A stretch of DNA of 64,000 nt, from contig NZ_AUMT01000008.1 in assembly GCF_000430825.1 (NCBI RefSeq), positions 62,001 through 126,000 on the forward strand, written 5' to 3'. Positions 9,554 through 19,288 of this stretch are shown in pieces; position 1 is the stretch's first letter; the number at the start of each line of letters is the position of its first letter. The notes beneath the pieces were generated by a model. That model was given only the letters and a program-made list of their open reading frames with translations, did no database searches and was not told where the DNA came from. The DNA comes from Chryseobacterium daeguense DSM 19388 (GTDB taxonomy: Bacteria > Bacteroidota > Bacteroidia > Flavobacteriales > Weeksellaceae). Made by a program: the position numbers and the translations under genes.

Positions 9554-10239
9554 TGAATTCACAAAACGGATTTTTATTATCATACATAAAGTACGGCGAA
9601 AATGATGCAGTATTGCATTGTTTTACGGAGGAAGACGGCTTTCAGTCTTATTTTTTAAAGGGAATTTACGCCAAAAGAAATAAGAAAAAAGCCCTGCTTC
9701 TGCCTTTAAGTAAATTAAATTTTTCTTTAAATCCATTAAAGGGCAACGGAATACACACCATTTCAAAATTTGAGATGGTGAAAAGTAATGATATTTATAT
9801 GGATATCAAATGCAATACTGTTGTTTTTTTTATTTCAGATTTTTTAAACCAAAACCTGAGGCACGAAAATAAAAACCAAAGTATTTTTTTCTGCCTGGAA
9901 GAGTTTATTGATGAGCTGGAAAATCAGAACTACCAGTCACATTTTATATTTTTAATTAAAATTTTAAAGATTCAGGGTGTTGCACCCCTATTGAACACCG
10001 GAAATTTTCTTGATCCCGAAACAGGCGTTTTTTCACAGAGTATGACGCATCAGCTGTTCAATCAGGAGATTTCGGCCATCTGGAAAAGTATTCTCTATTC
10101 CGAAAATCCTTACCAGATAAAGATTCATTCCACTTTTAGAAAAGATTTTTTAGACAGCCTTCTTGTATACTGTCATTATCACATGACCGATTTTAAAATC
10201 CCTAATTCTTTGGAAGTGATCCAGCAGATATTTGAGTAA
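9553..10239 (+). CDS. recO: DNA repair protein RecO
   Basis: 228 aa. RecO loads RecA at SSB-coated gaps with RecR. Seen: the N-terminal OB-fold (GFLLSYIKYGENDAVLHCFTEEDG, then YFLKGIYAKRNKKKALLLPLS) and the helical C-terminal part with FLIKILKIQGVAPLL and DPETGVF. It lacks an obvious C-terminal Cys4 zinc site, as is common in Bacteroidota. The ATG overlaps the porZ stop by one base (TAATG), so the two are coupled. Confidence 0.93.
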   Translation: MNSQNGFLLSYIKYGENDAVLHCFTEEDGFQSYFLKGIYAKRNKKKALLLPLSKLNFSLNPLKGNGIHTISKFEMVKSNDIYMDIKCNTVVFFISDFLNQNLRHENKNQSIFFCLEEFIDELENQNYQSHFIFLIKILKIQGVAPLLNTGNFLDPETGVFSQSMTHQLFNQEISAIWKSILYSENPYQIKIHSTFRKDFLDSLLVYCHYHMTDFKIPNSLEVIQQIFE

Positions 10240-10294
10240 ATTTTAAGCGAAAAGACAAAATTGCTCTTTGCCTTTTAAATTTCAATAAGCAGTT

Positions 10295-12982
10295 TTAGGT
10301 TTTTTTGCTATTTTGCTTTTCGCTTAAATCATTTCGCTCATCCGGCATCTCTGTTTCTGATTCAGCCATTTCTTTTTTTGAAAATCTCGGCATAAGAATT
10401 TTTGCGATTAAGCCTGTCCAGCCTGTTTGATGTGATGCCCCTACTCCACGACCGTTGTCGCCATGAAAATATTCATAAAATAAAATATAATCTTTAAAAT
10501 CAGGATCGGTCTGAAATCTTGGGTATTGATTATTTACCGGACGGTTTCCATTTTCATCCTTTAAAAATATTTTTGATAGTCTTTTGCTCAATGCATCTGC
10601 AATCTCATCCAGATTCATGAAGTTCCCGCTTCCTGTAGGATATTCCACCAAAAAATCCGGGCTGTAATAAAAAAAGAAACGCTGTAGGCTTTCGATAATT
10701 AAAAAATTAACCGGAAACCAAATCGGCCCGCGCCAGTTGCTGTTCCCACCGAAAAGTGCGCTGTCACTTTCTGCAGGAGCATATTTTACCGTGTAATCTG
10801 TTTCATTCAATTGAATATTAAAAGGATTTTTTTCATATTCTTTCGATAAAGCACGAACCCCGAATTCGCTTAAAAACTCATCCGGATTCAGCATTCTGTG
10901 AAGCAGCCTTTTCAATCTGTGACCTCTTAAAAGAGATAATAAATGCTTGGAATCCTGGCCTTTAACTTCCCAATGTGAAACCAGTGCTGCCAATTCCGGC
11001 TTGTTTTCCAGAATCCACTGCATTCTTTTTTTAAAATTCGGGAGATTTTCTATCATTTCATCATCAATTACCTCAACGGCAAACATCGGAATCAATCCAA
11101 CAATAGTCCTCATCCTCAAATACATATGATTTCCGTCGCTCGAAGCAAGGGCGTCATAGAAGAATTCATCTTCTTCATCCCAAAGGCTGAAACATTCATC
11201 ACCCATATTATCAAGTGAGTTTGCAATGGAAAGGAAATGCTCGAAGAATTTCATTGCCATTTCTTCATAAATACTGTTATAGAGGGCAAGTTCCAGGGCA
11301 ATTCTCATCATATTTAAAGCAAACATGGCCATCCAGCTGGTCCCATCGGACTGCTCAAGGTGTTCACCATTCGGAAGCTCTGCATTCCTGTCAAAAACAC
11401 CAATATTATCCAGTCCTAAAAATCCTCCTTCAAAAATATTATTTCCATTGCTGTCTTTCTTGTTTACCCACCAGGTGAAATTCATCAACAGTTTTTGGAA
11501 AGCACTTTCCAGAAATTCTATATCCGGTTTTCCTTTTAAATATTCATCAATTTTAAAGACCCTGAACACGGCCCATGCATGAACCGGAGGATTTACATCA
11601 CTGAAATTCCATTCGTAGGCGGGAAGCTGGCCATTCGGGTGCATATACCATTCGAAAAGAAATAGCTTCAACTGATGCTTTGCAAAATCCGGATCTATTA
11701 ATGAAAAACTTATCGTATGAAAAGCAAGGTCCCAGGTCGCATACCATGGATATTCCCACTTGTCGGGCATGGAAATGATATGTTCATTATTGAGGTGCTT
11801 CCATTCAGAATTCCTGATTTTTTCACGTGATTTTGAGGGTGCTATCTGTGAGGGATCACCCTTCAGCCACCTTTCTACATTGTAATGATAGAACATTTTG
11901 TTCCAAAGCATTCCTGCAAAAGCCTGACGCTGAACCAGTTTTTCATCGTCTGTTTTTATTCCGCACTGGATGTCCGCATAAAATTCATCCGCTTCCGTTT
12001 TTCTTGATTCAAAAATTTCATTAAAATCTTCAAAAGGATGTTTTAAATCTTTATCAGAAAGCCGGAATTCAAAAATTTTAGTTTCTTTTGGTTTAAATTT
12101 TTCGTCAATTAGGAATGCTGCTTTTGTACCGAAGTCTTTTGGATTCACGGCTTGGGAATTCCCATGAATTACAAAATCATTAATCCCGTCTTTACAGTAT
12201 TTTGATTTTCTCGGGCATTGGTAGAGCCGTTCATTATTGGTTTCATTGTCACAAAACAAAACTTTTGCCGCCTGCTTTGCATAAATATTTTTGATATTAA
12301 GATCTCTGTGATGGACTTGTATTGATTCAGATTCTTCAGAATTCATCTGAGGTTTATAATCGTCATACCCCCAAGCCCAGGTATTTCTGAACCAGGCCGA
12401 AGGAAGAATAACCAAAGGAGCTTCTTTGTCTGCCTTGTTTACCACCGTAAGCCTTACCAGAATATCCTCCTGATCTGCCTTGGCATATTCTATAAACAGA
12501 TCGAAATATTCATTTTGGTCAAAAATCCCGGTATCAATGAGTTCGTACTCGGCATCTTCTTTACCTCTTTCTGCATTTTTTTGTATTAAATCTTCGTAAG
12601 GAAAGGCATTTTGAGGGTATTTGTACAGCATTTTCATGTAAGAATGCGTAGGAGTGGAATCCAGATAATAAAAATATTCTTTTACATCTTCACCGTGATT
12701 TCCCTGTCCGTTTGTAAGGCCAAAGAATCTTTCTTTCACCATGTTATCTTTCTTATTCCAAAATCCTATGGAAAAAACAAGCTTCTGAAAATCATCACAA
12801 ATTCCGCATATTCCTTCTTCTCCCCAGCGGAAGGTTTTTGCTTCGGCGGTATCGTGGGTAGTGTAGTTCCAGGCGTCTCCGTTTTCGCTGTAATCTTCAC
12901 GAACCAGCCCCCATTCCCGATTGCTGACGTAGGGTCCCCATTTTTTCCAGGTGACTTCTGATAATCTTTCTTTTTCTTTCAT
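10295..12982 (-). CDS. GH63-like glucosidase (MGH1-type)
   Basis: 895 aa from the ATG at 12982, preferred over an in-frame ATG 75 bases upstream because MKEKERLSE is followed at once by the conserved EVTWKKWGPYVSNREWG. The N-terminal beta-sandwich and C-terminal (alpha/alpha)6 barrel belong to the mannosyl-oligosaccharide glucosidase-like family: WEYPWYATWDLAFHTISFSLIDPDFAKHQL, GFLGLDNIGVFDRN, SNWRGPIWFPVNFLIIESLQRF, SHQTGWTGLIAKI. No signal peptide, so probably cytoplasmic. The neighbouring SDR is a glucose-dehydrogenase-like protein, which suggests joint use of released glucose or trehalose-type sugars. Confidence 0.85.
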   Translation of the reverse strand: MKEKERLSEVTWKKWGPYVSNREWGLVREDYSENGDAWNYTTHDTAEAKTFRWGEEGICGICDDFQKLVFSIGFWNKKDNMVKERFFGLTNGQGNHGEDVKEYFYYLDSTPTHSYMKMLYKYPQNAFPYEDLIQKNAERGKEDAEYELIDTGIFDQNEYFDLFIEYAKADQEDILVRLTVVNKADKEAPLVILPSAWFRNTWAWGYDDYKPQMNSEESESIQVHHRDLNIKNIYAKQAAKVLFCDNETNNERLYQCPRKSKYCKDGINDFVIHGNSQAVNPKDFGTKAAFLIDEKFKPKETKIFEFRLSDKDLKHPFEDFNEIFESRKTEADEFYADIQCGIKTDDEKLVQRQAFAGMLWNKMFYHYNVERWLKGDPSQIAPSKSREKIRNSEWKHLNNEHIISMPDKWEYPWYATWDLAFHTISFSLIDPDFAKHQLKLFLFEWYMHPNGQLPAYEWNFSDVNPPVHAWAVFRVFKIDEYLKGKPDIEFLESAFQKLLMNFTWWVNKKDSNGNNIFEGGFLGLDNIGVFDRNAELPNGEHLEQSDGTSWMAMFALNMMRIALELALYNSIYEEMAMKFFEHFLSIANSLDNMGDECFSLWDEEDEFFYDALASSDGNHMYLRMRTIVGLIPMFAVEVIDDEMIENLPNFKKRMQWILENKPELAALVSHWEVKGQDSKHLLSLLRGHRLKRLLHRMLNPDEFLSEFGVRALSKEYEKNPFNIQLNETDYTVKYAPAESDSALFGGNSNWRGPIWFPVNFLIIESLQRFFFYYSPDFLVEYPTGSGNFMNLDEIADALSKRLSKIFLKDENGNRPVNNQYPRFQTDPDFKDYILFYEYFHGDNGRGVGASHQTGWTGLIAKILMPRFSKKEMAESETEMPDERNDLSEKQNSKKT

Positions 12983-13052
12983 GTTATTTATAAATGATGA
13001 TTGACAGGTGGATAAATGATTAAAAATATATTGTTTTAACTTCCATCCCTTT

Positions 13053-13131
13053 GTCATTCTGAATGAAACAAAGTGGAATGAAGAATCTTTATTATTTAGG
13101 TTATTTGAGATTCTTCATTCGGCAAAATGAC
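13053..13131. repeat. Imperfect inverted repeat (GTCATT...AATGAC)
   Basis: Left part GTCATTCTGAATGAAA... with AAGAATCTTT and right part AAAGATTCTTCATTCGG-like ending AATGAC form a long imperfect hairpin. It is the common flavobacterial intergenic 'GTCATTCTGA...AGAATC' type of palindrome. Confidence 0.65.
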
Positions 13132-13225
13132 AAACTAAAACGGTTATTTTTTTAATTGACAGTGAAACAAATTCACCATTCACAATTGCCTTTCAAACGG
13201 CTGCTATTTCTGGTTCGACTGCCTG

Positions 13226-13322
13226 CGCCCCGGATTGAACGGCCTGTCTGAGCTCTTTTTGTACGCTCCGGAAAATGCAAAGGCACAAAAAAGCGAGTAG
13301 TGAAAGCCGGAAATGTGCGCCA
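13226..13322 (-). repeat. GC-rich conserved intergenic element
   Basis: On the minus strand this stretch opens with GGCGCACATTTCCGGCTTTC, has a TTTTTTGTGCC / GTACAAAAA inverted core and ends in CAATCCGGGGC. It is distinctly more GC-rich than its surroundings. It resembles an element I recall from many Flavobacterium and Chryseobacterium intergenic regions, of unknown function. It ends only 5 bases from the SDR stop. Confidence 0.5.
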
Positions 13323-13326
13323 AAAA

Positions 13327-14136
13327 TTATCCTCCCGTGGAAAAACTTTCGAAAGTGGTCATTCCGCCATCCACAAAAATGCTGGCACCTGTAATGTAAT
13401 CTGATACATCACTTGCCAAAAATACAGCAAGATTTCCGATATCCTGCGGCTGGCCGATTCTGTTATACGGAATTAAGTTTAATAATGAATTTAAAGCTTC
13501 CGGGATGCTCCACGCATCCTTATTAATGGGAGTTTGAATAGCTCCCGGGCAGATGGAATTGACACGGATTTTGTCTGCACCATATTCCTGAGCTAAAGTC
13601 TGCATCAGCATCCTGATGGCGCCTTTGCTCGCCGCGTAATTGGCATGTCCCGCCCAGGGAATTACTTCATGAACAGAACTTATATGAATGATTTTTCCGC
13701 AGGCAACGGAGCGGGAAGGGTCTACACCACGGCGAAGAAATTCTTTAATCGCTTCTCTTGCGCAGAGAAACTGGCCTGTAAGATTGACTCCTATAACGGC
13801 ATTCCATTGATCGAGAGTCATTTTCGTAAATTTTGCGTCCCTCTGGATTCCGGCATTATTGACCAGAATATCCACTGTTCCAAACTGAGAAATGGTGTCC
13901 TGAAACATCTTCACCACCTGATCTTCCTTTGAAACATCACATTGATAAGTGATTCCTTTTCCGCCGGCGTCGGTAATTTCTTTTAAAACTGCTTCTGCTT
14001 CATCCGCAGATTTTTCTGATGAGTGATTGACGATGACCGTGGCTCCGGCCGAGGCCAGTGATTTTGCGATTCCCGAACCTATTCCGCTGGAGGCTCCTGT
14101 AATTACAGCAATCTGATTTTGAAGTGAGATTTCCAT
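13327..14136 (-). CDS. SDR family oxidoreductase, glucose 1-dehydrogenase-like
   Basis: 269 aa classical short-chain dehydrogenase: NAD(P)-binding TGASSGIGSGIA near residue 14, VDILVNNAG, catalytic Ser in IIHISSVHE and YAASKGA (Tyr-x-x-x-Lys), and the C-terminal GRIGQPQDIGNLAVFLASDVSDYITGASIFVDGG block in its usual form. Closest to glucose 1-dehydrogenases (EC 1.1.1.47), which fits the adjacent glucosidase transcribed in the same direction. The substrate is inference. Confidence 0.87.
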   Translation of the reverse strand: MEISLQNQIAVITGASSGIGSGIAKSLASAGATVIVNHSSEKSADEAEAVLKEITDAGGKGITYQCDVSKEDQVVKMFQDTISQFGTVDILVNNAGIQRDAKFTKMTLDQWNAVIGVNLTGQFLCAREAIKEFLRRGVDPSRSVACGKIIHISSVHEVIPWAGHANYAASKGAIRMLMQTLAQEYGADKIRVNSICPGAIQTPINKDAWSIPEALNSLLNLIPYNRIGQPQDIGNLAVFLASDVSDYITGASIFVDGGMTTFESFSTGG

Positions 14137-14211
14137 ATTTTATTATTTGATGTTACTTAAAGATAGCAGAAAGTATCACGCCAAACATAAAAATTTGCAA
14201 TTAAAAATTTC

Positions 14212-14685
14212 TTAAAGTTTTTTGTACATTAAATATTGAGGGCCGCTCCTACCGATTCTGGATTTTCCATCGTAATGATAACCGACTTTTATATATAATT
14301 CGTAAGCAGAAATATTATTTTGATTAACAGCCAGGACGATTTCGTCACAACTCCCGAAATTCTTTTTTGTGAAATCATCAATTTGTAGCATAGCTTCCCT
14401 GCCGATACCTTTTCCCTGCATTTTGGGATTCACTGACAGCGATCTTAAAAGTGTAGAATTGGGATTATCCGTAAGATCGAATTTATCTTCCCCGAAGTCC
14501 AGCACAAAAAATCCTACAGGTTTTTCTTCATATAAAATTGTAATGGGAAATGCTTTTCCGTCATTTCTTTCTTTAATTCTCTGCAAGGCCATTTCTGCGC
14601 TTGAAGTATACTGCAGCTGGATTTCATCCAATTGATAATTAAGATCAGGAAAATGTTCTTCTGTAAAAAACTGTAATGTAACCAT
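14212..14685 (-). CDS. GNAT family N-acetyltransferase
   Basis: 157 aa acetyltransferase with the family core: strand LLRSLSVNP, pyrophosphate-binding loop KMQGKGIGREAM (Q-x-x-G-x-G) at about residue 91, and LAVNQNNISAYELYIKVGY. Substrate unknown. It follows the DUF1684 gene with a 3-base gap, so the two form an operon. Confidence 0.88.
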   Translation of the reverse strand: MVTLQFFTEEHFPDLNYQLDEIQLQYTSSAEMALQRIKERNDGKAFPITILYEEKPVGFFVLDFGEDKFDLTDNPNSTLLRSLSVNPKMQGKGIGREAMLQIDDFTKKNFGSCDEIVLAVNQNNISAYELYIKVGYHYDGKSRIGRSGPQYLMYKKL

Positions 14686-14688
14686 AAA

Positions 14689-15306
14689 TTAATGATGATA
14701 AATATCTTCATACATAACTCCGGCCCGGATTTCTACAGGAACCTTGTTTTCTTCGGGAACAATCGGGCAATTGTAATCATAAGCATTATAAGCGCAATAC
14801 GGCTGGTAAGATGTATTGAAGTCAAGAATGATGGTATTTCCCTTTGGAATCGTAAGGTCCATATATTTTCCGCCGCCGTAGGTTTCTTTTCCGTTTGTTG
14901 CATCACGAAACGGGAGGAATAAATAATCTTTATATTTTGTTTGTTTTATTAAGTCCAAGCTCTGATATAATGTTAAAGTATATGATTTTCCGTCTAATGT
15001 AAAACTGGCTTTACCATATTCTCTGTAAGATTTTGTTTTGCCGGAAGAAGTAGGAAGATCAAATGGCTGCGGATTTTTCGTTTTGGTAAATTTTGCTGTA
15101 ACCCTGTATTTTAAATCAACCGGGAAGAAAGGATGACCTTTGAAATTGGTAAAATTATCTTTACTTAACGGTGTTTCTTTAGGATTAAAATACTCGTCGT
15201 TCAGCTCTTTCTGAAACTTTTTCACCTCCAATATTTCTTTGGACATGCTTTTTTGAGCGAAGGTAAATAGCGGTAGAAATATCAGTATTACAATATACTT
15301 GTTCAT
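14689..15306 (-). CDS. DUF1684 domain-containing exported protein
   Basis: 205 aa with a signal peptide (MNKYIVILIFLPLFTFAQ). The body matches DUF1684: FPVDLKYRVTAKF, TYGGGKYMDL, LDFNTSYQPYCAYNAYDYNCPIVPEEN and IRAGV. The conserved Tyr/Cys-rich stretch near the C-terminus is the family's signature. Function of DUF1684 is unknown. First gene of a two-gene operon with the acetyltransferase. Confidence 0.85.
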   Translation of the reverse strand: MNKYIVILIFLPLFTFAQKSMSKEILEVKKFQKELNDEYFNPKETPLSKDNFTNFKGHPFFPVDLKYRVTAKFTKTKNPQPFDLPTSSGKTKSYREYGKASFTLDGKSYTLTLYQSLDLIKQTKYKDYLFLPFRDATNGKETYGGGKYMDLTIPKGNTIILDFNTSYQPYCAYNAYDYNCPIVPEENKVPVEIRAGVMYEDIYHH

Positions 15307-15544
15307 GGATGTATCAAAATAAAGTTAAAGCTAAGGATTTTTAATTTTATTTATATTAAAAAACAGTTACAAAAAGCATACATTCATTAAACAAAATTCT
15401 CTTTTCTCATTCAAATTAAATAATTTATTATCTAAAAATTTAAAACAAAAGATTACAAAACTTAAAACATTCACAATATGATTAAAATTCTTTAAAACCG
15501 TGTTTTATAGCATATTTTTTGAACAAAATTCACAAAATACAGAA

Positions 15545-17116
15545 ATGACTAGAAAAGAGTTTATAAAATCTGGTTTTTTTGCAGTAGGAGGTTTTTATTT
15601 TTTGAATTCCGGTGTACTGCAGGCAAGCCAACAACGTAAAATCAGCATTAAAGAAACTAACAGCCCGATCATTATTATCGGTTCAGGATATGGCGGCGCT
15701 GTTGCCGCGCTCAGGCTTTGTGAAGCCGGAAAAAAAGTATTAATGCTTGAAATGGGCCTGAACTGGGGTAAATCAGGGCTTCCTTATTCCAGCTTACTGA
15801 AACCCGGTAAAAGTGCTGCATGGCTGAAAAAGAAAACCATAGCTCCTTTTCTGAACATTTTTTCTATAAAACCCTTTACCGGAGTGCTGGACCGGCTGGA
15901 TTTTGAACACATCAATATCTGGGTAGGAAGAGGTGTTGGCGGCGGTTCCCTGGTGAACGGTGGAATGGCTGTAACACCGAAAGAAAGTTACTTTAAAGAA
16001 GTTTTCCCCCAGCTTAATTCTGAAAAATTTTACCAGATTTATTTTCCAAGAGCCCGAAAAGAGCTTAAAGTAAACGTTATCCGTGAAGAATTCATACAGG
16101 AATGCCCATACTATAAATTTACCGTTATTGGTGAAAAAGAAGCTCATAAGGCTGGCTTTAAAACGATGAGGGTTCCGAATGTGTACGATTTCAATTATAT
16201 GGAAAAGGAGTACAATAATGAAGTGCCCCGCTCTGCCCTTAACAATGAAGTAATTTATGGAAATAACCACGGAAAAAACAGCCTCGATAAAACCTATCTG
16301 CAAAAAGCATTGGAAACCGGAAATCTTGAAATCCTTGATCTGCATGCGGTGGATGATATTAAACTAAATGCTGATAAAAGTTATACCCTCAATGTCCGCC
16401 AGATCGATACTGCAGGAAACACAATCAATGACAAAGTTTTCAACTGCAAAAAACTGATTCTGGCAGCCGGAACCATGGGCACTTTACAATTGCTGATGAA
16501 ATCCAATGCGGTCAATAATTTTCCTCTGAATGAAAATATCGGTAAAAACTGGGGTAATAACGGCAATTTTATGACCGGCAGAAACTGGGTAAATCCTCTC
16601 GCCGGAGGTACCGGGACAAAACAATCTACAATTCCGGTGGGCGGCATTGATAATTGGGATGATCCGGAACATCCATTTTTCACAGAAATTGCACCACTTC
16701 CGATGGGAATGGATGTGGCGACGGCATTGTATCTTCAAATTAACAGAGTAGACAAAAAAGGTTCCGTTTCCTACAGCAATGGCCGGCTGGAGCTTGACTG
16801 GGATGAAAGTCATACCCGAAAAATGAGAGAAAATGCCGATTATTTCATTAAAAAAATGAATAAGGCGAATGGCGGAACACGATCACATCTTTTATTTAAA
16901 AACGGATTTGGAGCTAATATCTGTTACCATCCTTTGGGCGGATGCGTTCTTGGAGAAGCAACGAATGAATTCGGCAAGCTTAAAAACCATGACCATCTTT
17001 TTGTGCTGGATGGCTCTCTGATTCCCGGAACTATAGGTGTAAATCCTTTTGTAACTATTGTTGCGATTACTGAATATTGTATTGAGAATTTAATTAAACA
17101 GAATCAATTTGCTTGA
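15545..17116 (+). CDS. GMC oxidoreductase, cholesterol-oxidase-like
   Basis: 523 aa from the ATG at 15545; the N-terminus (TRKEFIKSGFFAVGGFYFL) looks like an export signal without a strict twin Arg. An FAD-binding Rossmann motif IIIGSGYGGAVAALRL follows. Bacterial cholesterol oxidase hallmarks are present: TEIAPLPMG (position of the catalytic Glu), CYHPLGGCVLGEA (active-site His) and DGSLIPGTIGVNPFVTI (active-site Asn). It oxidises a hydroxyl group, probably of a sterol-like or terpenoid substrate, passing electrons to O2. The exact substrate is unproven. Monocistronic. Confidence 0.82.
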   Translation: MTRKEFIKSGFFAVGGFYFLNSGVLQASQQRKISIKETNSPIIIIGSGYGGAVAALRLCEAGKKVLMLEMGLNWGKSGLPYSSLLKPGKSAAWLKKKTIAPFLNIFSIKPFTGVLDRLDFEHINIWVGRGVGGGSLVNGGMAVTPKESYFKEVFPQLNSEKFYQIYFPRARKELKVNVIREEFIQECPYYKFTVIGEKEAHKAGFKTMRVPNVYDFNYMEKEYNNEVPRSALNNEVIYGNNHGKNSLDKTYLQKALETGNLEILDLHAVDDIKLNADKSYTLNVRQIDTAGNTINDKVFNCKKLILAAGTMGTLQLLMKSNAVNNFPLNENIGKNWGNNGNFMTGRNWVNPLAGGTGTKQSTIPVGGIDNWDDPEHPFFTEIAPLPMGMDVATALYLQINRVDKKGSVSYSNGRLELDWDESHTRKMRENADYFIKKMNKANGGTRSHLLFKNGFGANICYHPLGGCVLGEATNEFGKLKNHDHLFVLDGSLIPGTIGVNPFVTIVAITEYCIENLIKQNQFA

Positions 17117-17189
17117 TATTTACCACAGATTTATTTTAAAATAGTAATCATAATCATCTGTGTAAATCTGTGTCATCTGTGATTAAAAA

Positions 17190-17591
17190 CTAATTAAACG
17201 ATTCCGAAATTTTCACCCGGTAAACATCTGATGAATTTCTTTTGATGGATTCCACGAAAAAGCCGCCTTCTTCAGGGATAATTTCTTTTAAATCAAAGCT
17301 TTTACAGTCTTTCGGAAGCCCCGAAAAAACTAAGGTAAACCAGAAGTCCTGCATAAAAGGAACAACAGTCCAATTTGGGAAAATGGTAATGTTTTCCGCA
17401 TGAATCAGCTTGCTTTTATGATCAGAATTATTGTCAAAAAGATAAGTTGAATGCCAGATCCTTATAAGGTTTCCTAAAAAAGGTGATGCTGGGAAACAGC
17501 AATGCACAATCACCTGCTGCTCTTCCTGGATTTTTGCCTCAAGAGATTCCAGCAGTTCTTTTGCAATGACCGGTTTTACGAGTGTATCCAT
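17190..17591 (-). CDS. Conserved hypothetical protein
   Basis: 133 aa soluble protein I do not recognise. It has an N-terminal helix (LVKPVIAKELLESLEAKIQE), two adjacent Cys in VIVHCCFPASP, and a beta-rich C-terminal half with aromatic residues (FPNWTVVPFMQDFWFTLVF). No signal peptide or membrane segment. Same strand as mqo upstream, 78 bases apart, but an inverted repeat lies between, so probably a separate transcript. Composition is like its neighbours and it looks like a real gene. Confidence 0.6.
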   Translation of the reverse strand: MDTLVKPVIAKELLESLEAKIQEEQQVIVHCCFPASPFLGNLIRIWHSTYLFDNNSDHKSKLIHAENITIFPNWTVVPFMQDFWFTLVFSGLPKDCKSFDLKEIIPEEGGFFVESIKRNSSDVYRVKISESFN

Positions 17592-17596
17592 TTATT

Positions 17597-17660
17597 TGAG
17601 TAATGAGTAATCGGTAATAAGTAATATTAGCAATATATCACTTATTACCGATTACTTATT
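17597..17660. repeat. Inverted repeat between mqo and hypothetical
   Basis: TAATCGGTAATAAGT ... ACTTATTACCGATTA, near-perfect 15-base arms separated by about 20 bases. A similar TAATGAGTAAT/ATTACTCATTA palindrome occurs at about 46170-46235 inside the tRNA array, so this is a dispersed intergenic repeat. Confidence 0.65.
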
Positions 17661-17669
17661 ATTTATATT

Positions 17670-19175
17670 TTAATATTCAAGTTCTAATTTTTCTTTTGAG
17701 TAATTTCTTACTTTTTCCGTAAGTTCCGGATTATCCGCAAGCTTTTGCCCGTAAGAAGGAACCATTTCCAGTAGCTTTTCTTTCCATTCTCCGTGCAGCT
17801 TTTCCGGAAAGCATTTTTCCAGGACATTGAGCATGGCATACACTGCTGTGGAAGCTCCCGGTGAAGCGCCCAGCAGGGACGCAATGGTTCCGGCTTTATT
17901 GACCACAACCTCGGTTCCGAATTCCAGCTTGCCGCCTTCTTTTTCATCCTTTTTAATGATCTGAACGCGTTGCCCGGCTACTTTCAGTTCCCAATCCTCT
18001 TCTTTTGCATCTTTAATAAATTCTCTTAAATGCTGGATACGCTGTGCTTTGTTCATCGCCACCTGCTGAATCAGGTACTTCGTTAAAGGAAGATTGTGCC
18101 ACCATGCTCCGAATAATGATTTTAGATTTTTTGTATTCACGCTTTCAGGTAAGTCGAGATAGCTTCCTTCTTTCAGAAATTTGGTTGAAAACCCAGCAAA
18201 AGGCCCGAAAAGCAGTGCTTTCTGCCCGTCAATAATTCTTAAATCCAGATGCGGAACAGACATTGGCGGTGCATCCACGGTAGCCTGAGTATATACTTTA
18301 GCATGATGTTTCGCTACCAATTCCTGATTGTGGGTAACCAGCCACTGCCCGGAAACAGGAAAACCGCCATAGCCTTCACTTTCTTTGATATCCGAGCTGT
18401 CCAGAAGCGGCAGTGCATAACCTCCCGCTCCTATGAAAACAAAATCTGCTACCACTTCCTGCTTGTGGTTGTGAATTCTATCCTTGACTTTCATTTCCCA
18501 TTGCCCGTTTTCTCTTGGATCTACATCTTTTACCTCATGGTAAAGGAAAACTTCTACATTGGAATCTTCCAGCAGATGCCTTCCCATTTTTCTTGTCAGT
18601 GTCCCGAAATTCACATCAGTTCCCATATCCATTTTGGTGGCAGCCATTATTTCAGACTGGTTCCTTTTGCTCATGACAAGCGGGATCCATTCTCTGAGTT
18701 TTTCATGGTCTGTTGTAAATTTCATTCCTTTGAATAAGACTGATTCTGACATTTTTTGATAACGTTTTTTCAGGTATTCAGCATCTTTTTCACCAAATAC
18801 AAGACTCATGTGCGGACAGGAATTAATAAAATCTTTAGGCTCCCTGATATATCCTTTTGTAATTAAATAAGACCAGAATTGTTTTGAGATTTCAAATTGT
18901 TCAGCAATACTTTCCGCTTTAGAAATATCAATAGTTCCGTCCGGTTTTTCGGGAGTATAATTAAGTTCACAAAACGCTGAGTGGCCTGTTCCCGCATTAT
19001 TCCAAGCGGCGGTGCTTTCTTTTGCGAACCGGCCCAGTCTTTCGAAAATAGCGATCTCCAGATTAGGATCAAATTCATGTAATAAGGTAGCTAAAGTGGC
19101 ACTCATGATTCCGCCACCGATGAGAACAACGTCGTATTTTGGTTTCGGCGTTCTGCTTGTAAGCGATTGTGACAT
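17670..19175 (-). CDS. mqo: Malate:quinone oxidoreductase
   Basis: 501 aa FAD-dependent enzyme that oxidises malate to oxaloacetate and reduces quinone at the membrane (TCA cycle). N-terminal FAD motif DVVLIGGGIMSATLATLLHE near residue 15, then ERLGRFAKESTAAWNNAGTGHSAFCELNY (Mqo signature), VFIGAGGYALPLL, GFPVSGQW, LLFGPFAGFSTKFLKEGS and ASPGASTAVYAM. Length and all blocks fit Mqo. Upstream lies a perfect 27-bp inverted repeat. Confidence 0.96.
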   Translation of the reverse strand: MSQSLTSRTPKPKYDVVLIGGGIMSATLATLLHEFDPNLEIAIFERLGRFAKESTAAWNNAGTGHSAFCELNYTPEKPDGTIDISKAESIAEQFEISKQFWSYLITKGYIREPKDFINSCPHMSLVFGEKDAEYLKKRYQKMSESVLFKGMKFTTDHEKLREWIPLVMSKRNQSEIMAATKMDMGTDVNFGTLTRKMGRHLLEDSNVEVFLYHEVKDVDPRENGQWEMKVKDRIHNHKQEVVADFVFIGAGGYALPLLDSSDIKESEGYGGFPVSGQWLVTHNQELVAKHHAKVYTQATVDAPPMSVPHLDLRIIDGQKALLFGPFAGFSTKFLKEGSYLDLPESVNTKNLKSLFGAWWHNLPLTKYLIQQVAMNKAQRIQHLREFIKDAKEEDWELKVAGQRVQIIKKDEKEGGKLEFGTEVVVNKAGTIASLLGASPGASTAVYAMLNVLEKCFPEKLHGEWKEKLLEMVPSYGQKLADNPELTEKVRNYSKEKLELEY

Positions 19176-19288
19176 AATTTTAATTTTATTATATCAAATT
19201 TCGGGAAAAGTTCTTAGAATGAGGGTTTGTTTAAGAATTTTAACATCAGTTTTTTAGGCTGAGATTTAGGTTTAAATTGAATTTTTTA

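Noticed and set aside
12982..13057. Longer start for the glucosidase
   Set aside because: The extra 25 residues (TKGWKLKQYIFNHLS...) do not resemble the family, and the internal ATG precedes the conserved region directly.
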